In this document: one piece after another, positions 1 to 8,407 of the stretch
Layout: each line of letters starts with the position of its first letter
How positions within the stretch are numbered: the first letter of the stretch is position 1
Assembly: GCA_013314715.1 (NCBI GenBank)
Contig: JABUFC010000033.1
Coordinates: 1-39,557, forward strand
DNA: 39,557 bases
DNA from: Bacteroidales bacterium
Lineage (GTDB): Bacteria; Bacteroidota; Bacteroidia; Bacteroidales; GWA2-32-17
Direction: 5' to 3'
Notes under the pieces: model-generated
Databases searched by the model: none
Told to the model about the DNA's origin: nothing
Seen by the model: the letters and a program-made list of their open reading frames with translations, nothing else
Position numbers and translations under genes: made by a program

Positions 1-24
1 CACTATATATTTTCTTAATATTTA

Positions 25-56
25 TTTGCATGTTTAACTTTTTTTAAATAGATTTA
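25..56 (+). promoter_or_regulatory. Probable Bacteroidota-type promoter for the giant surface protein
   Basis: TTTG at 25-28, a 20-base spacer, then TAGATTTA at 49-56. This fits the Bacteroidota primary-sigma pattern (TTTG, about 20 bases, TAnnTTTG) except for the last base. It ends 22 bases before the start codon at 79. The motif match is visible; promoter function is inferred. Confidence 0.5.
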
Positions 57-78
57 CCTCATTAAAAATGAATATAAT

Positions 79-3000
79 ATGAAAACAATTGCAGCCGTTA
101 TTCTTTTATTTGGAACATGCTTTTTTTTGCAAGGGCAAACTACTTTTCAAAAAAGGTATGCCATTGGAAACACTTTCGATTTTTTGACTTCTGTCATACA
201 AAATGCTGATAGAAGCTACACCATGGCAGGCTACGATGTAAATATTGGTGCCTATGGTATCGATTTAGTAAAAGTTGATTCAACGGGAGTTGTGCAATGG
301 GCAAAAACCTATCACAGCGGAAGTTTGTTTTTTCCTTACTCAGATTATTACCAACTTGGTAAACTAATAAAAACCTCCGATGGTGGATATGTGGCTTGCG
401 GAACCAGAAAGACAGATTTTTTAATAATGAAATTAGATGCAAACGGAAATCTTACTTGGGCTAAAAATTACAACAACGGTGGCACCAGTCATTATTTAAA
501 CTCTATAAAAGAAACCTCCGACGGCGGATTTGTGGCTTGTGGCTACATTCGTCAAACAGCCAACGACTCACTCAATGCTTTTATCATTAAAGTTACCAAT
601 AATGGAACACTTTCGTGGGGAGGCACATGGAACAACAACGCATTCAATGCCGACGATGTTTTTAACGATGTAGTCGAAGACCCCGGAAACGGTTTTATTG
701 CAGTTGGCTACACCAATCAGGTTTTTAATAGTGGAAACGACACTACGCAAGATGTTTTAGTTGTTAAAATTGCAACCAATGGATCTTTTACATGGGGTTA
801 TACTATGGGCGATGACAATCAAGACGAAGTTGCCCAGTACATCATTAAAAACGGTAGTAATTTTTATCTCACCGGTTATACAACCTATAATGCTATTGGA
901 CAAGATCTATTTTTTATGGAGATGACCGGTAGCGGAACACAAAATTTCTGCAAAAAATATAACTATGGTCTCACCGACTGGGGAATGAAAATTTTGCCAT
1001 TAACTTCGGGTTACTCTATTTTAGGTGGCGATATCTTTCTTGGTGGAAACATTATTAAAATTGATGTCGATGCAACAGGCAATTTTCTTTCAGGATACTC
1101 ATATTCCGGAAACTTTTCTTTTCCTATTAATATAGATGGACAAAAAACATTAGATAATGGTTGGGTATTCGGTACTATGGCTTCTGATTATACATATTAT
1201 CTTTTAAAAGCCAATTCATCTGGAAGTACGGGCTGCTACGAAAGCACTTTTAACTCTTCAACCACCACCATAACACTAACTTCAACTAACTATTCGGGCT
1301 CTTACCTTACAGGAGCTTCATCGGGAAATCCTTCCATTACCGTTACAGCTTTTAACATAGACACCATGGTTACCGATTGCCAATTTATTCCATGCGATAC
1401 ACCTTTAGTAAGCATTACCCCACCCGCTGCTACCATTTGTCAGGGACAAAACACCACATTAACAGCTTCAGGCTCTAATGGTTCCGGAAGTTGTACAAGT
1501 TATTCATGGAATTCTGGTCAAACAACCGCTTCTATCAATGTAAGTCCTACCAATACAACAACTTATACTGTTGTAGGTTACGTAGGGACTTGCCCAAGCC
1601 ACCCCACTTCGGTAACCGTAACCGTCAATCCCATTCCAATCGTTAGCATTTCAGGCGATAACAACATCTGCGTTGGAGAATCGACTACACTAACGGCTAG
1701 TGGCGGTAATTCATATATATGGAGCAATGGTGGTAACACAAACAGTATTGTAGTTTCACCTGTAAATACAACTATTTATAACGTAACCGCTACCAATACC
1801 TATTCCTGCACTAGCACCGCCAATTATCAAGTTACCGTAAATCCCTTACCGACAGCTAGTATATCGGGCAATAACACTTCATGCGCAGGTATTAGCGTAA
1901 CCCTTACTGCAAGCGGAGGCGACCAATATATATGGAACAATGGCAATTCCAATGCTTCTATCACTGTTAACCCAAGTACAACAACAAGTTATCAGGTAAC
2001 GGTAACAAATACAACTACCGGTTGTACGGCAACTGCATCGCATACCATCAACGTTAACCCTAATCCAACCGTTTATATAGCTGGTGACACCATAATTTGT
2101 GAAGGCACCTCCACAACACTTACCGCCAGCGGAGCCGATACTTATTCATGGTCAACAGGAAGCAATACCAACAGCATAACCATATCTCCTCCGTTGGGAA
2201 CAACTCAGTATTATGTTACAGCTACCAATACAACTACCGGATGTTCTACCGTTCGAGCCATTACTGTCCAAGTAGTATCGGCACCTGTTGTGCAATTTGC
2301 AGGCAACACCAATATTTGCATTGGTCAAACAACTACCATAACTGCCAGCGGTGGTAATGCTTACACATGGAATAATGGTAGCCACAATGCATCCATAAAT
2401 GTTTCGCCAAGCACCACCACTATGTATTACGTTACCGTATCGGCCGGCAGTTGCCAAACAGTCGATAGCATTCAAGTTGTAGTAAACCCACTCCCAACTG
2501 TTTCAATTACAGGACCAAACAGCGTTTGCGAAGGTAATAGCATCTCCCTTACAGCAACCGGAGGTACTACTTACCTTTGGAATACTTCCGAAACCAATAA
2601 TACCATCAATGTATCACCATCTACAACAACCACATACTCTGTAACAGTTACCGATAATACAACCCAATGCTCCGCTACTGCCAACCATACCGTAACTGTA
2701 AATTCCAATCCAACCATTACTTTCTCCGGAAATACAAGTATATGCGAAAATGAAACAACTACTATTACTGCCAGTGGAGGCAATCAGTATTTATGGAATA
2801 CTGGCGAAACAACAAATAGCATAACAGTAAGTCCTCATGTTGGTCAAACTATCTATAGTGTTACAGTAACAAATATTAGCACACAATGTTCCGCCACATC
2901 GTCTGTAACGGTTACAGTTAATGCATCGCCCACTGCCATTGCCGGAAACGACACCACTATTTGCTCAGGAACATCGGCACAACTGCATGCTTCAGGAGGC

Positions 3001-4356
3001 GTTAGTTATGTATGGTTCCCCACTACAACACTCAATAGCTCCACTACAGCTACACCCCTAGCAACACCAAGCGATACCACCACTTATTCCGTCGTAGTAA
3101 CCAATGCGCAGGGTTGTAAAGATACAGCTACCGTAACAGTCAATGTTGCCAAAATAAACAGCATAAATATTGTTTCTACTTCAGTCAATTGTCCCGAAGG
3201 ACACGATGGAGCATTATCCGTATCATCTATTTCTGGCGTTTTACCGTTTACCTATAATTGGAGCAATGGTCAAACCACTAGTTCCATCAACAATTTAGCT
3301 GCAGGAACTTATCAATTAACCATTACAGATGGCATGGGTTGCACTTACAGCTATTCAGCAACAGTAACTCAACCAGCTTCGTTTAACGGAACCACAAACA
3401 TTCAAGATGTCTCTTGTTTCAACGGAAATAACGGTGCAATTTCACTAACAATTATTGGAGGTACATCACCTTATACCTATATTTGGAACAATGGCAACCA
3501 AACAAATAATCCCACTAACTTAAGTGCAGGAAACTATAATGTAACCGTTACCGATTCGCATAATTGTACTTATATCATAAACGACATTTTAGTAAATCAG
3601 CCAGCAAGTGCGTTGAACTATACCCTCGATTCTATAAAACATGCATCATGCTACAATGGCAATGATGGATTAATTATAATTCACGGAACAGGAGGAACAG
3701 CACCCTATCAATATCATTGGTCGAACGGTACAAATGTTAATTCCATCGCATTTTTAACGGCTGGTAATTACTACGTAACAATTACCGACAATTATCAATG
3801 TAGTTTTACCGAAACCTTTACCATTCAACAACCCGAAGCCATTGTTGTACATTCAAACATCGTTGATGCTTCCTGTATTGATGGCAAAGATGGGAAAATA
3901 GAAATTATTATAACCGGAGGTGAAGCTCCATACAACTATCTTTGGTCTAATGGAACAACATTAGTCAATGCCGAAAATATAGGCTCAGGTAATTATGAAC
4001 TCACTATAACTGATAACAAAAATTGCCAGCAGACAGCTCAATTTACGGTTCATGCTGAACAAACTGAATGCTTGTTAATACCCGAACTCATTACTCCCAA
4101 TGGTGATAATGTAAACGATTACTTTGCAATTAAAGGTATTGAATATTTCCAGGAAGTAGATATTGAAATTTACAACCGCTGGGGGAATAAAATATTTACC
4201 TATTCTGGCAGTGGTTCAGCTTATGCCAATCCTACCAATCAATGGAATGGTAAATATAAAGACAAAGACGAATGTAGCCCTTGCTCTTTTATTTATATCG
4301 TAAATGTTCACAACGGACGCAAACCCTATCAAGGTATTGTTACCGTTAAAAAGTAA
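79..4356 (+). CDS. Giant modular T9SS type B (CHU_C) surface protein with Ig-like and SprB repeats
   Basis: This 1425-residue protein has an N-terminal signal peptide (hydrophobic stretch ending near residue 20, FFLQGQ). Residues about 25-430 carry repeated SDGG(Y/F)VACG ... NGxLTWxxxY units, which look like blades of a beta-propeller. Eight tandem Ig/PKD-like repeats follow (about 439-1023, each with a pattern like SITASGG...YxW...VSPxTTTxYxVTVT). Four SprB-type repeats (about 1024-1326, xxSCxxGxDGxI...GGxxPYxYxWSNG) come next. The C-terminus, from LIPELITPNGDNVND to the basic end VTVKK, is a gliding-motility-associated CHU_C domain, the type B sorting signal of the type IX secretion system. 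By family, such proteins cross the outer membrane and stay surface-attached or are released. Adhesion or gliding is an inference; the ligand is unknown. It is a single-gene unit with its own candidate promoter. Confidence 0.88.
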   Translation: MKTIAAVILLFGTCFFLQGQTTFQKRYAIGNTFDFLTSVIQNADRSYTMAGYDVNIGAYGIDLVKVDSTGVVQWAKTYHSGSLFFPYSDYYQLGKLIKTSDGGYVACGTRKTDFLIMKLDANGNLTWAKNYNNGGTSHYLNSIKETSDGGFVACGYIRQTANDSLNAFIIKVTNNGTLSWGGTWNNNAFNADDVFNDVVEDPGNGFIAVGYTNQVFNSGNDTTQDVLVVKIATNGSFTWGYTMGDDNQDEVAQYIIKNGSNFYLTGYTTYNAIGQDLFFMEMTGSGTQNFCKKYNYGLTDWGMKILPLTSGYSILGGDIFLGGNIIKIDVDATGNFLSGYSYSGNFSFPINIDGQKTLDNGWVFGTMASDYTYYLLKANSSGSTGCYESTFNSSTTTITLTSTNYSGSYLTGASSGNPSITVTAFNIDTMVTDCQFIPCDTPLVSITPPAATICQGQNTTLTASGSNGSGSCTSYSWNSGQTTASINVSPTNTTTYTVVGYVGTCPSHPTSVTVTVNPIPIVSISGDNNICVGESTTLTASGGNSYIWSNGGNTNSIVVSPVNTTIYNVTATNTYSCTSTANYQVTVNPLPTASISGNNTSCAGISVTLTASGGDQYIWNNGNSNASITVNPSTTTSYQVTVTNTTTGCTATASHTINVNPNPTVYIAGDTIICEGTSTTLTASGADTYSWSTGSNTNSITISPPLGTTQYYVTATNTTTGCSTVRAITVQVVSAPVVQFAGNTNICIGQTTTITASGGNAYTWNNGSHNASINVSPSTTTMYYVTVSAGSCQTVDSIQVVVNPLPTVSITGPNSVCEGNSISLTATGGTTYLWNTSETNNTINVSPSTTTTYSVTVTDNTTQCSATANHTVTVNSNPTITFSGNTSICENETTTITASGGNQYLWNTGETTNSITVSPHVGQTIYSVTVTNISTQCSATSSVTVTVNASPTAIAGNDTTICSGTSAQLHASGGVSYVWFPTTTLNSSTTATPLATPSDTTTYSVVVTNAQGCKDTATVTVNVAKINSINIVSTSVNCPEGHDGALSVSSISGVLPFTYNWSNGQTTSSINNLAAGTYQLTITDGMGCTYSYSATVTQPASFNGTTNIQDVSCFNGNNGAISLTIIGGTSPYTYIWNNGNQTNNPTNLSAGNYNVTVTDSHNCTYIINDILVNQPASALNYTLDSIKHASCYNGNDGLIIIHGTGGTAPYQYHWSNGTNVNSIAFLTAGNYYVTITDNYQCSFTETFTIQQPEAIVVHSNIVDASCIDGKDGKIEIIITGGEAPYNYLWSNGTTLVNAENIGSGNYELTITDNKNCQQTAQFTVHAEQTECLLIPELITPNGDNVNDYFAIKGIEYFQEVDIEIYNRWGNKIFTYSGSGSAYANPTNQWNGKYKDKDECSPCSFIYIVNVHNGRKPYQGIVTVKK
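1393..3147 (+). repeat. Eight tandem Ig/PKD-like protein repeats
   Basis: Eight diverged copies of roughly 70-78 codons run through residues about 439-1023 of the surface protein. Most copies contain a cysteine shortly before a LTASGG-type strand, a Y-x-W core and a Val-Ser-Pro-x-Thr-Thr strand, and end in TVTVN-P. The copies are recognisable in DNA but not identical, which fits old duplication and divergence rather than recent expansion. Confidence 0.8.
3148..4056 (+). repeat. Four tandem SprB-type repeats
   Basis: Four copies of about 75 codons each begin with a Val/Ala-x-Cys-x-x-Gly-x-(D/N)-Gly turn, followed by GG-x-x-P-(Y/F)-x-Y-x-W-(S/N)-N-G and a (A/S)GxYxxTITD strand. This is the SprB repeat pattern of gliding and surface adhesins in Bacteroidota. 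Confidence 0.75.
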
Positions 4357-4390
4357 GATTCGTTTTTAATTTGAAAATAATGGTCATTTT

Positions 4391-4422
4391 TTTGTTCATA
4401 AGCTGAGAATTCTCTAATTTTG
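4391..4422 (+). promoter_or_regulatory. Strong Bacteroidota-type promoter for the aldolase operon
   Basis: TTTG at 4391-4394, exactly 20 bases, then TAATTTTG at 4415-4422. Both boxes match the Bacteroidota consensus fully. The -7 box ends 22 bases before the aldolase start codon at 4445. Confidence 0.65.
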
Positions 4423-4444
4423 TTGAAAATAAAATATCATAACT

Positions 4445-5524
4445 ATGGCACAAAAAGTATTAGACGTAATTAAACCCGGTGTTGTTTGGGGCAAAGACTT
4501 AATGGAATTATTTCGCATTGCCAAAGAAAATGGCTTTGCAATGCCTGCTGTAAATGTAGTTGGAACCAATTCTATCAACGCAGTTTTAGAAGCTGCAAAA
4601 ACAGTAAATTCACCCGTGATGATCCAATTTTCTAATGGTGGTGGTCAATTTTACGCTGGCAAAGGCTTACCCAACGATCATCAAGAAGCTTCCATAGCCG
4701 GTTCCATTTCAGGAGCTATGCATATTCATCAGGTTGCTGAAATGTATGGAATACCTGTTATTATTCATACCGACCATGCTGCCAAAAAATTATTACCCTG
4801 GGTAGATGGTCTATTAGAAGCAGGAGAAAAACATTTTAAACAATACGGAAAACCCTTATTCAGTTCTCATATGCTCGATTTGAGCGAAGAACCTTTGAAA
4901 GAAAACATTGAAATTTGCAAAAAATACCTCGAACGCATGTCAAAAATAGGCATGGTGCTCGAAATTGAATTAGGGGTAACAGGAGGCGAAGAAGATGGCG
5001 TGGACAATACAGGAGTTGATAACTCTCGTTTATACACCCAACCCGAAGATGTAGCATATGCATATGAAGAACTCAGCAAAATAAGCAATCAATTTACAAT
5101 AGCAGCATCATTTGGTAACGTTCATGGTGTGTATAAACCCGGAAATGTAAAATTACAACCCATTATACTTAAAAACTCACAAGATTACATTCAAAAGAAA
5201 TTTAATACCGGCACCAAACCTGTAAGCTTTGTATTTCATGGTGGTTCGGGTAGCAGCCGCGACGAAATCCGCGAAGCAGTATCGTATGGTGTGGTAAAAA
5301 TGAATATCGATACCGATACTCAATGGGCATTCTGGGATGGAGTTCATCAATATTATTTAAAGAAAAAAGATTACTTACAGGGTCAGATAGGCAATCCTGA
5401 AGGAGACGATAAACCCAATAAAAAATACTACGACCCCCGTGCATGGTTACGCGAAGGCGAAAAAGCTATCATCGAACGCCTTAAAATAGCTTTCGAAGAT
5501 CTAAACTGCACAAATAGAAACTAA
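4445..5524 (+). CDS. fbaA: Class II fructose-bisphosphate aldolase
   Basis: This is the zinc-dependent aldolase that splits or forms fructose-1,6-bisphosphate in glycolysis and gluconeogenesis in the cytoplasm. The 359 residues match the long FbaA-type class II enzyme. Visible family motifs are VIIHTDHAAK (catalytic Asp110 and zinc ligand His111), the GVTGGEEDGVDN loop (residues 178-188), zinc ligands in NVHGVY (His227) and FVFHGGSGS (His265), and the phosphate-binding region VKMNIDTDTQ. The start is supported by a full-consensus promoter just upstream. The NSS transporter gene begins 10 bases after the stop codon, so the two are probably cotranscribed, although no metabolic link between them is obvious. 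Confidence 0.96.
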   Translation: MAQKVLDVIKPGVVWGKDLMELFRIAKENGFAMPAVNVVGTNSINAVLEAAKTVNSPVMIQFSNGGGQFYAGKGLPNDHQEASIAGSISGAMHIHQVAEMYGIPVIIHTDHAAKKLLPWVDGLLEAGEKHFKQYGKPLFSSHMLDLSEEPLKENIEICKKYLERMSKIGMVLEIELGVTGGEEDGVDNTGVDNSRLYTQPEDVAYAYEELSKISNQFTIAASFGNVHGVYKPGNVKLQPIILKNSQDYIQKKFNTGTKPVSFVFHGGSGSSRDEIREAVSYGVVKMNIDTDTQWAFWDGVHQYYLKKKDYLQGQIGNPEGDDKPNKKYYDPRAWLREGEKAIIERLKIAFEDLNCTNRN

Positions 5525-5534
5525 ATAGAATATC

Positions 5535-7331
5535 ATGTCATCTAAAGAGAAGTGGGGAACGCGGGTAGGACTTGTATTAGCCATGGCAGGTAATGCTGTG
5601 GGATTAGGCAACTTCCTGCGTTTTCCCGTTCAAGCGGTTCAAAATGGTGGTGGTGCCTTTATGATACCTTACTTTGTATCATTCTTACTTTTAGGTATTC
5701 CACTATTATGGGTAGAATGGTCTATTGGTAAGTATGGAGGCATGTTTGGCAAACACAGCACTCCTTTTATGTTTCATAACATGAATAAAAAATGGTTATG
5801 GAAGTATGTTGGTGTTTTTGGAATTTTTACTAACCTTGCCATAGCTTCGTACTATTCTTATATTGAAAGCTGGACTATTTCGTATGTATATCATAGCATA
5901 GCTGGAACATTTTCGTCCATGAATCAACACGAAGTGGCAAGCTTTTTTAGCAATTACCTCAATGTATCATCCGCAACAACCGGCATTCCATATGAGTCGC
6001 TTTTCTTCTTTTTAATTTGCCTCAGCATCAATGTATGGATACTTAGCAAAGGGTTAAGCGAAGGAATCGAAAAAGCATCGAAAATCGGTATTCCACTGCT
6101 TATCTTATTTGGTATTTTCTTGGCAATCAAAGCATTAACATTAAAAGCAGGTCATGAAGGTGCGATAAACGATGGAATAGTGGGCTTAAACTTTTTATGG
6201 ACACCTCATTTCGACTCTTTAGCCAATCCTAAGGTTTGGCTTGCTGCTGCAGGACAAATATTCTTTACCCTTTCGGTAGGAATGGGTTCTATTCAGTGTT
6301 ATGCTTCATATTTGCGAGAAAAAGACGACGTAGCACTAAACGGTATGGCAGCAGGGTGGACCAACGAATTTATTGAAGTTATTATTGGTAGTTCTATCAT
6401 AATTCCCATTGCTATAGGTTATTTTGGAATAGATAAAGTTGTGGATTTAGTTCAATTAGGCGGATTAGGATTGGGCTTTAAAACGATGCCATACCTTTTT
6501 GCACAATGGGGACCTGTATTAGCAGCATTAGCCGGCACTGCTTTCTTTGGTTTGCTATTCTTTGCTGGCATTACTTCAGCCCTTGCCATGGGACAGCCGG
6601 TAATGGCATTTTTGCAAGACGAATTTGCATGGACACGAAAAAAGTCGGCTTTGGCCTTTGGCTTAGCAACATTAACGCTCGCTTTGCCCACCATTTTCTT
6701 TTTTGAATATGGAGTTTTTGATGAATACGACTATTGGGCTGGTACTGTAACACTCGTAGTATTTGCTATGCTCGAAGTTATTTTGTTTAGTTGGGTATTT
6801 GGACTAAATAAAGGCTGGAAAATTTTAACCACAGGTGCCGAAATTAAAGTTCCTTCCATTTATCGTTTTATATTAAAATTTGTAACTCCTGTTATTCTTA
6901 TTCTTGTGTTTTTAGGGGCACTCATCAGACCTACAAACGATGATTGGAGTACATTATTCACTTCAAAATATGAATTACACGAAGAATCGATATTAGGCAA
7001 AATTCTCAACAAAAGCATTCGATACAATAAAGAATATTTTGCTAATGCTTATTATGCAGAGTGGGATGGCACTATTACCAAGATAAACTCCAACGAAATA
7101 ACCGTTACCGACACGCAAGGGAATAACCACTCTGTAGAGCTTTCTGGAAAAGACAAACCGATAGTACAAATCAATCAGCCTATTAAAGCTGGCGATCCTT
7201 TGTATCAAGGATTTGTGGTAAATCATATCCTCTGGATAACCCTTTCGCGATTATTATTGGTTACAATCTTTTTACTTATTGCATGGTTGGTGCATAAAGC
7301 TTATAAAAAACAAAAACAAACCCTATTATGA
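5535..7331 (+). CDS. NSS/SNF-family sodium-dependent transporter
   Basis: This 598-residue membrane protein of the neurotransmitter:sodium symporter (LeuT-fold) family couples Na+ entry to uptake of an amino acid or similar substrate. The N-terminal motif GNAVGLGNFLRFP (helix 1, sodium and substrate site) is clear, and about 12 hydrophobic segments follow. Between the penultimate and last helices (residues about 465-563) there is an extra hydrophilic stretch of about 99 residues, predicted to face the periplasm. Part of it (GTITKINSNEITVTDTQGNN ...) alternates like a small beta domain. The gene lies 10 bases after the aldolase. Its TGA stop overlaps the ATG of a small MetS-like subunit in an ATGA, so the two are translationally coupled. 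The substrate cannot be read from sequence; methionine or alanine are possible by analogy with MetPS. Confidence 0.92.
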   Translation: MSSKEKWGTRVGLVLAMAGNAVGLGNFLRFPVQAVQNGGGAFMIPYFVSFLLLGIPLLWVEWSIGKYGGMFGKHSTPFMFHNMNKKWLWKYVGVFGIFTNLAIASYYSYIESWTISYVYHSIAGTFSSMNQHEVASFFSNYLNVSSATTGIPYESLFFFLICLSINVWILSKGLSEGIEKASKIGIPLLILFGIFLAIKALTLKAGHEGAINDGIVGLNFLWTPHFDSLANPKVWLAAAGQIFFTLSVGMGSIQCYASYLREKDDVALNGMAAGWTNEFIEVIIGSSIIIPIAIGYFGIDKVVDLVQLGGLGLGFKTMPYLFAQWGPVLAALAGTAFFGLLFFAGITSALAMGQPVMAFLQDEFAWTRKKSALAFGLATLTLALPTIFFFEYGVFDEYDYWAGTVTLVVFAMLEVILFSWVFGLNKGWKILTTGAEIKVPSIYRFILKFVTPVILILVFLGALIRPTNDDWSTLFTSKYELHEESILGKILNKSIRYNKEYFANAYYAEWDGTITKINSNEITVTDTQGNNHSVELSGKDKPIVQINQPIKAGDPLYQGFVVNHILWITLSRLLLVTIFLLIAWLVHKAYKKQKQTLL

Positions 7332-7459
7332 CAACGGAAGCACTAATTTTTATGCTGGTTTCTGAAGGCATTATTGCAGTTGTAACTATTTACTTTTTTA
7401 TAAAAGTATTACGCTCAAAAAAAGAATTTAATCAAGACGACTCTTCTAACGATGCTTAG
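7328..7459 (+). CDS. MetS-like small subunit of the NSS transporter (43 aa)
   Basis: This very short gene overlaps the transporter stop codon by four bases (ATGA) and the next gene's start by eight. The 43-residue product has one transmembrane helix (about residues 5-28, LIFMLVSEGIIAVVTIYFF) and a charged cytoplasmic tail rich in Lys, Asp and Asn (SKKEFNQDD). This is the pattern of the MetS family, the small subunit required alongside the NSS methionine transporter MetP in Corynebacterium. The tight overlap with an NSS gene is the main support. The codons are clean and the frame ends at TAG. What it does here (assembly, stability or transport activity of the large subunit) is inferred. It is easily missed by gene callers. 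Confidence 0.78.
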   Translation: MTTEALIFMLVSEGIIAVVTIYFFIKVLRSKKEFNQDDSSNDA

Positions 7460-8357
7460 GTCCTACTTTCAGTTTACACGAAAAGAACGAAACGGAATTC
7501 TTTTTTTATTTATCATAATTGCATTGGTGTGGTTTGCTTACGCTTCGTTAGATTATTTCTTCAAGCCTAATATACACGACTATAGCCAATTTGAGAAACA
7601 AATAGATACGTTTTATGCATCTATTGAAGATAATCCGGCTAAGATAAAAAATACCCCACAAGACACCTTAGCATATAACCGCGATACCTGTTTTGTAGAT
7701 ATTAACCACCCACAAATAGAACATTTACGATGTCTTGGCATAAAAGAACATCTGGCAAAAACTTGGATAAATTACACTCAGAAAGGTGGCAAATTTAAAA
7801 CAATCGATGGATTAAAGAAATTATGGGGCATGAACGACAGTATTTTCAACGCCATTGCTCCATATTTAATGCTTAACACCAATGATACCCCAACAAACCT
7901 AAAAAACTATTCAAAATCAAACGATACTCCTCCATATTTAAAAAAAGCAGAAAAAAAGATTGAAATGGTTGAATTAAATACGGCTGACACAAATCAGTTA
8001 ATAGCATTACCGGGGATTGGAAACTCTTTTGCATCGCGTATTATAAAGTATCGCAACCGATTAGGCGGATTTTACAACAAAGAACAATTGAAAGAAATTT
8101 ATGGCTTTAATCAAGAGCTTTACGAAAAAATAAGTCCTTATATATACGTAGATGTATTTGAAATTAAAAAAGTAAACATCAATACAGGCGATTATTCTAC
8201 CTTGATTCAAAATCCCTATTTTACAAAAGAAGCTGTCAAAGCCATTCTACAATACCGAAAAAAAACGGGCAAAATAAACAATGCAGATGATTTATTGATT
8301 CATCAGATTGTATCTGAAGACGAATGGAATAAATTAAAATGGTACGTAGCGTTTTAG
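7452..8357 (+). CDS. Membrane-anchored helix-hairpin-helix (ComEA-like) protein
   Basis: The 301 residues begin with a short basic cytoplasmic end and one transmembrane helix (about 14-37), followed by three helix-hairpin-helix modules at about 82-140, 173-233 and 241-301. The middle one has the canonical VELNTADTNQLIALPGIG ... Arg-Ile-x-x-(Y/F)-R motif. The outer two are degenerate: in the third, the hairpin Gly-Ile-Gly is replaced by NPYF. Tandem HhH domains bind the DNA backbone without sequence specificity; ComEA uses one to capture DNA during natural transformation. Its start overlaps the MetS-like gene by eight bases, so it is the last gene of the aldolase-transporter unit. A DNA-uptake role is an inference. 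Structural use of HhH folds without DNA is also possible. Confidence 0.8.
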   Translation: MLRSYFQFTRKERNGILFLFIIIALVWFAYASLDYFFKPNIHDYSQFEKQIDTFYASIEDNPAKIKNTPQDTLAYNRDTCFVDINHPQIEHLRCLGIKEHLAKTWINYTQKGGKFKTIDGLKKLWGMNDSIFNAIAPYLMLNTNDTPTNLKNYSKSNDTPPYLKKAEKKIEMVELNTADTNQLIALPGIGNSFASRIIKYRNRLGGFYNKEQLKEIYGFNQELYEKISPYIYVDVFEIKKVNINTGDYSTLIQNPYFTKEAVKAILQYRKKTGKINNADDLLIHQIVSEDEWNKLKWYVAF

Positions 8358-8384
8358 AACTAATTTCCTTCAGATAGTTTTATC

Positions 8385-8403
8385 GGCTTACATTCTATAA
8401 GCC
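8385..8403. terminator. Weak hairpin between convergent genes
   Basis: GGCTTA (8385-8390) pairs with TAAGCC (8398-8403) across a 7-base loop. It sits in the 50-base gap between the convergent HhH protein gene and the secreted protein gene. There is no clear T-run on either side, so terminator function is uncertain. Confidence 0.3.
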
Positions 8404-8407
8404 ACTA

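Noticed and set aside
2148-2783. Open frames on both strands within the Ig-repeat region (69, 107 and 70 residues)
   Set aside because: They are low-complexity shadows of the repetitive Thr/Ser/Asn-rich coding frame and show no start context or family likeness.
1393-3147. Regular repeats suggesting a CRISPR array or tandem DNA satellite
   Set aside because: The periodicity is about 70-78 codons inside one open frame, the copies are diverged, and the repeat is at protein level (Ig-like). There are no short identical repeats with spacers.
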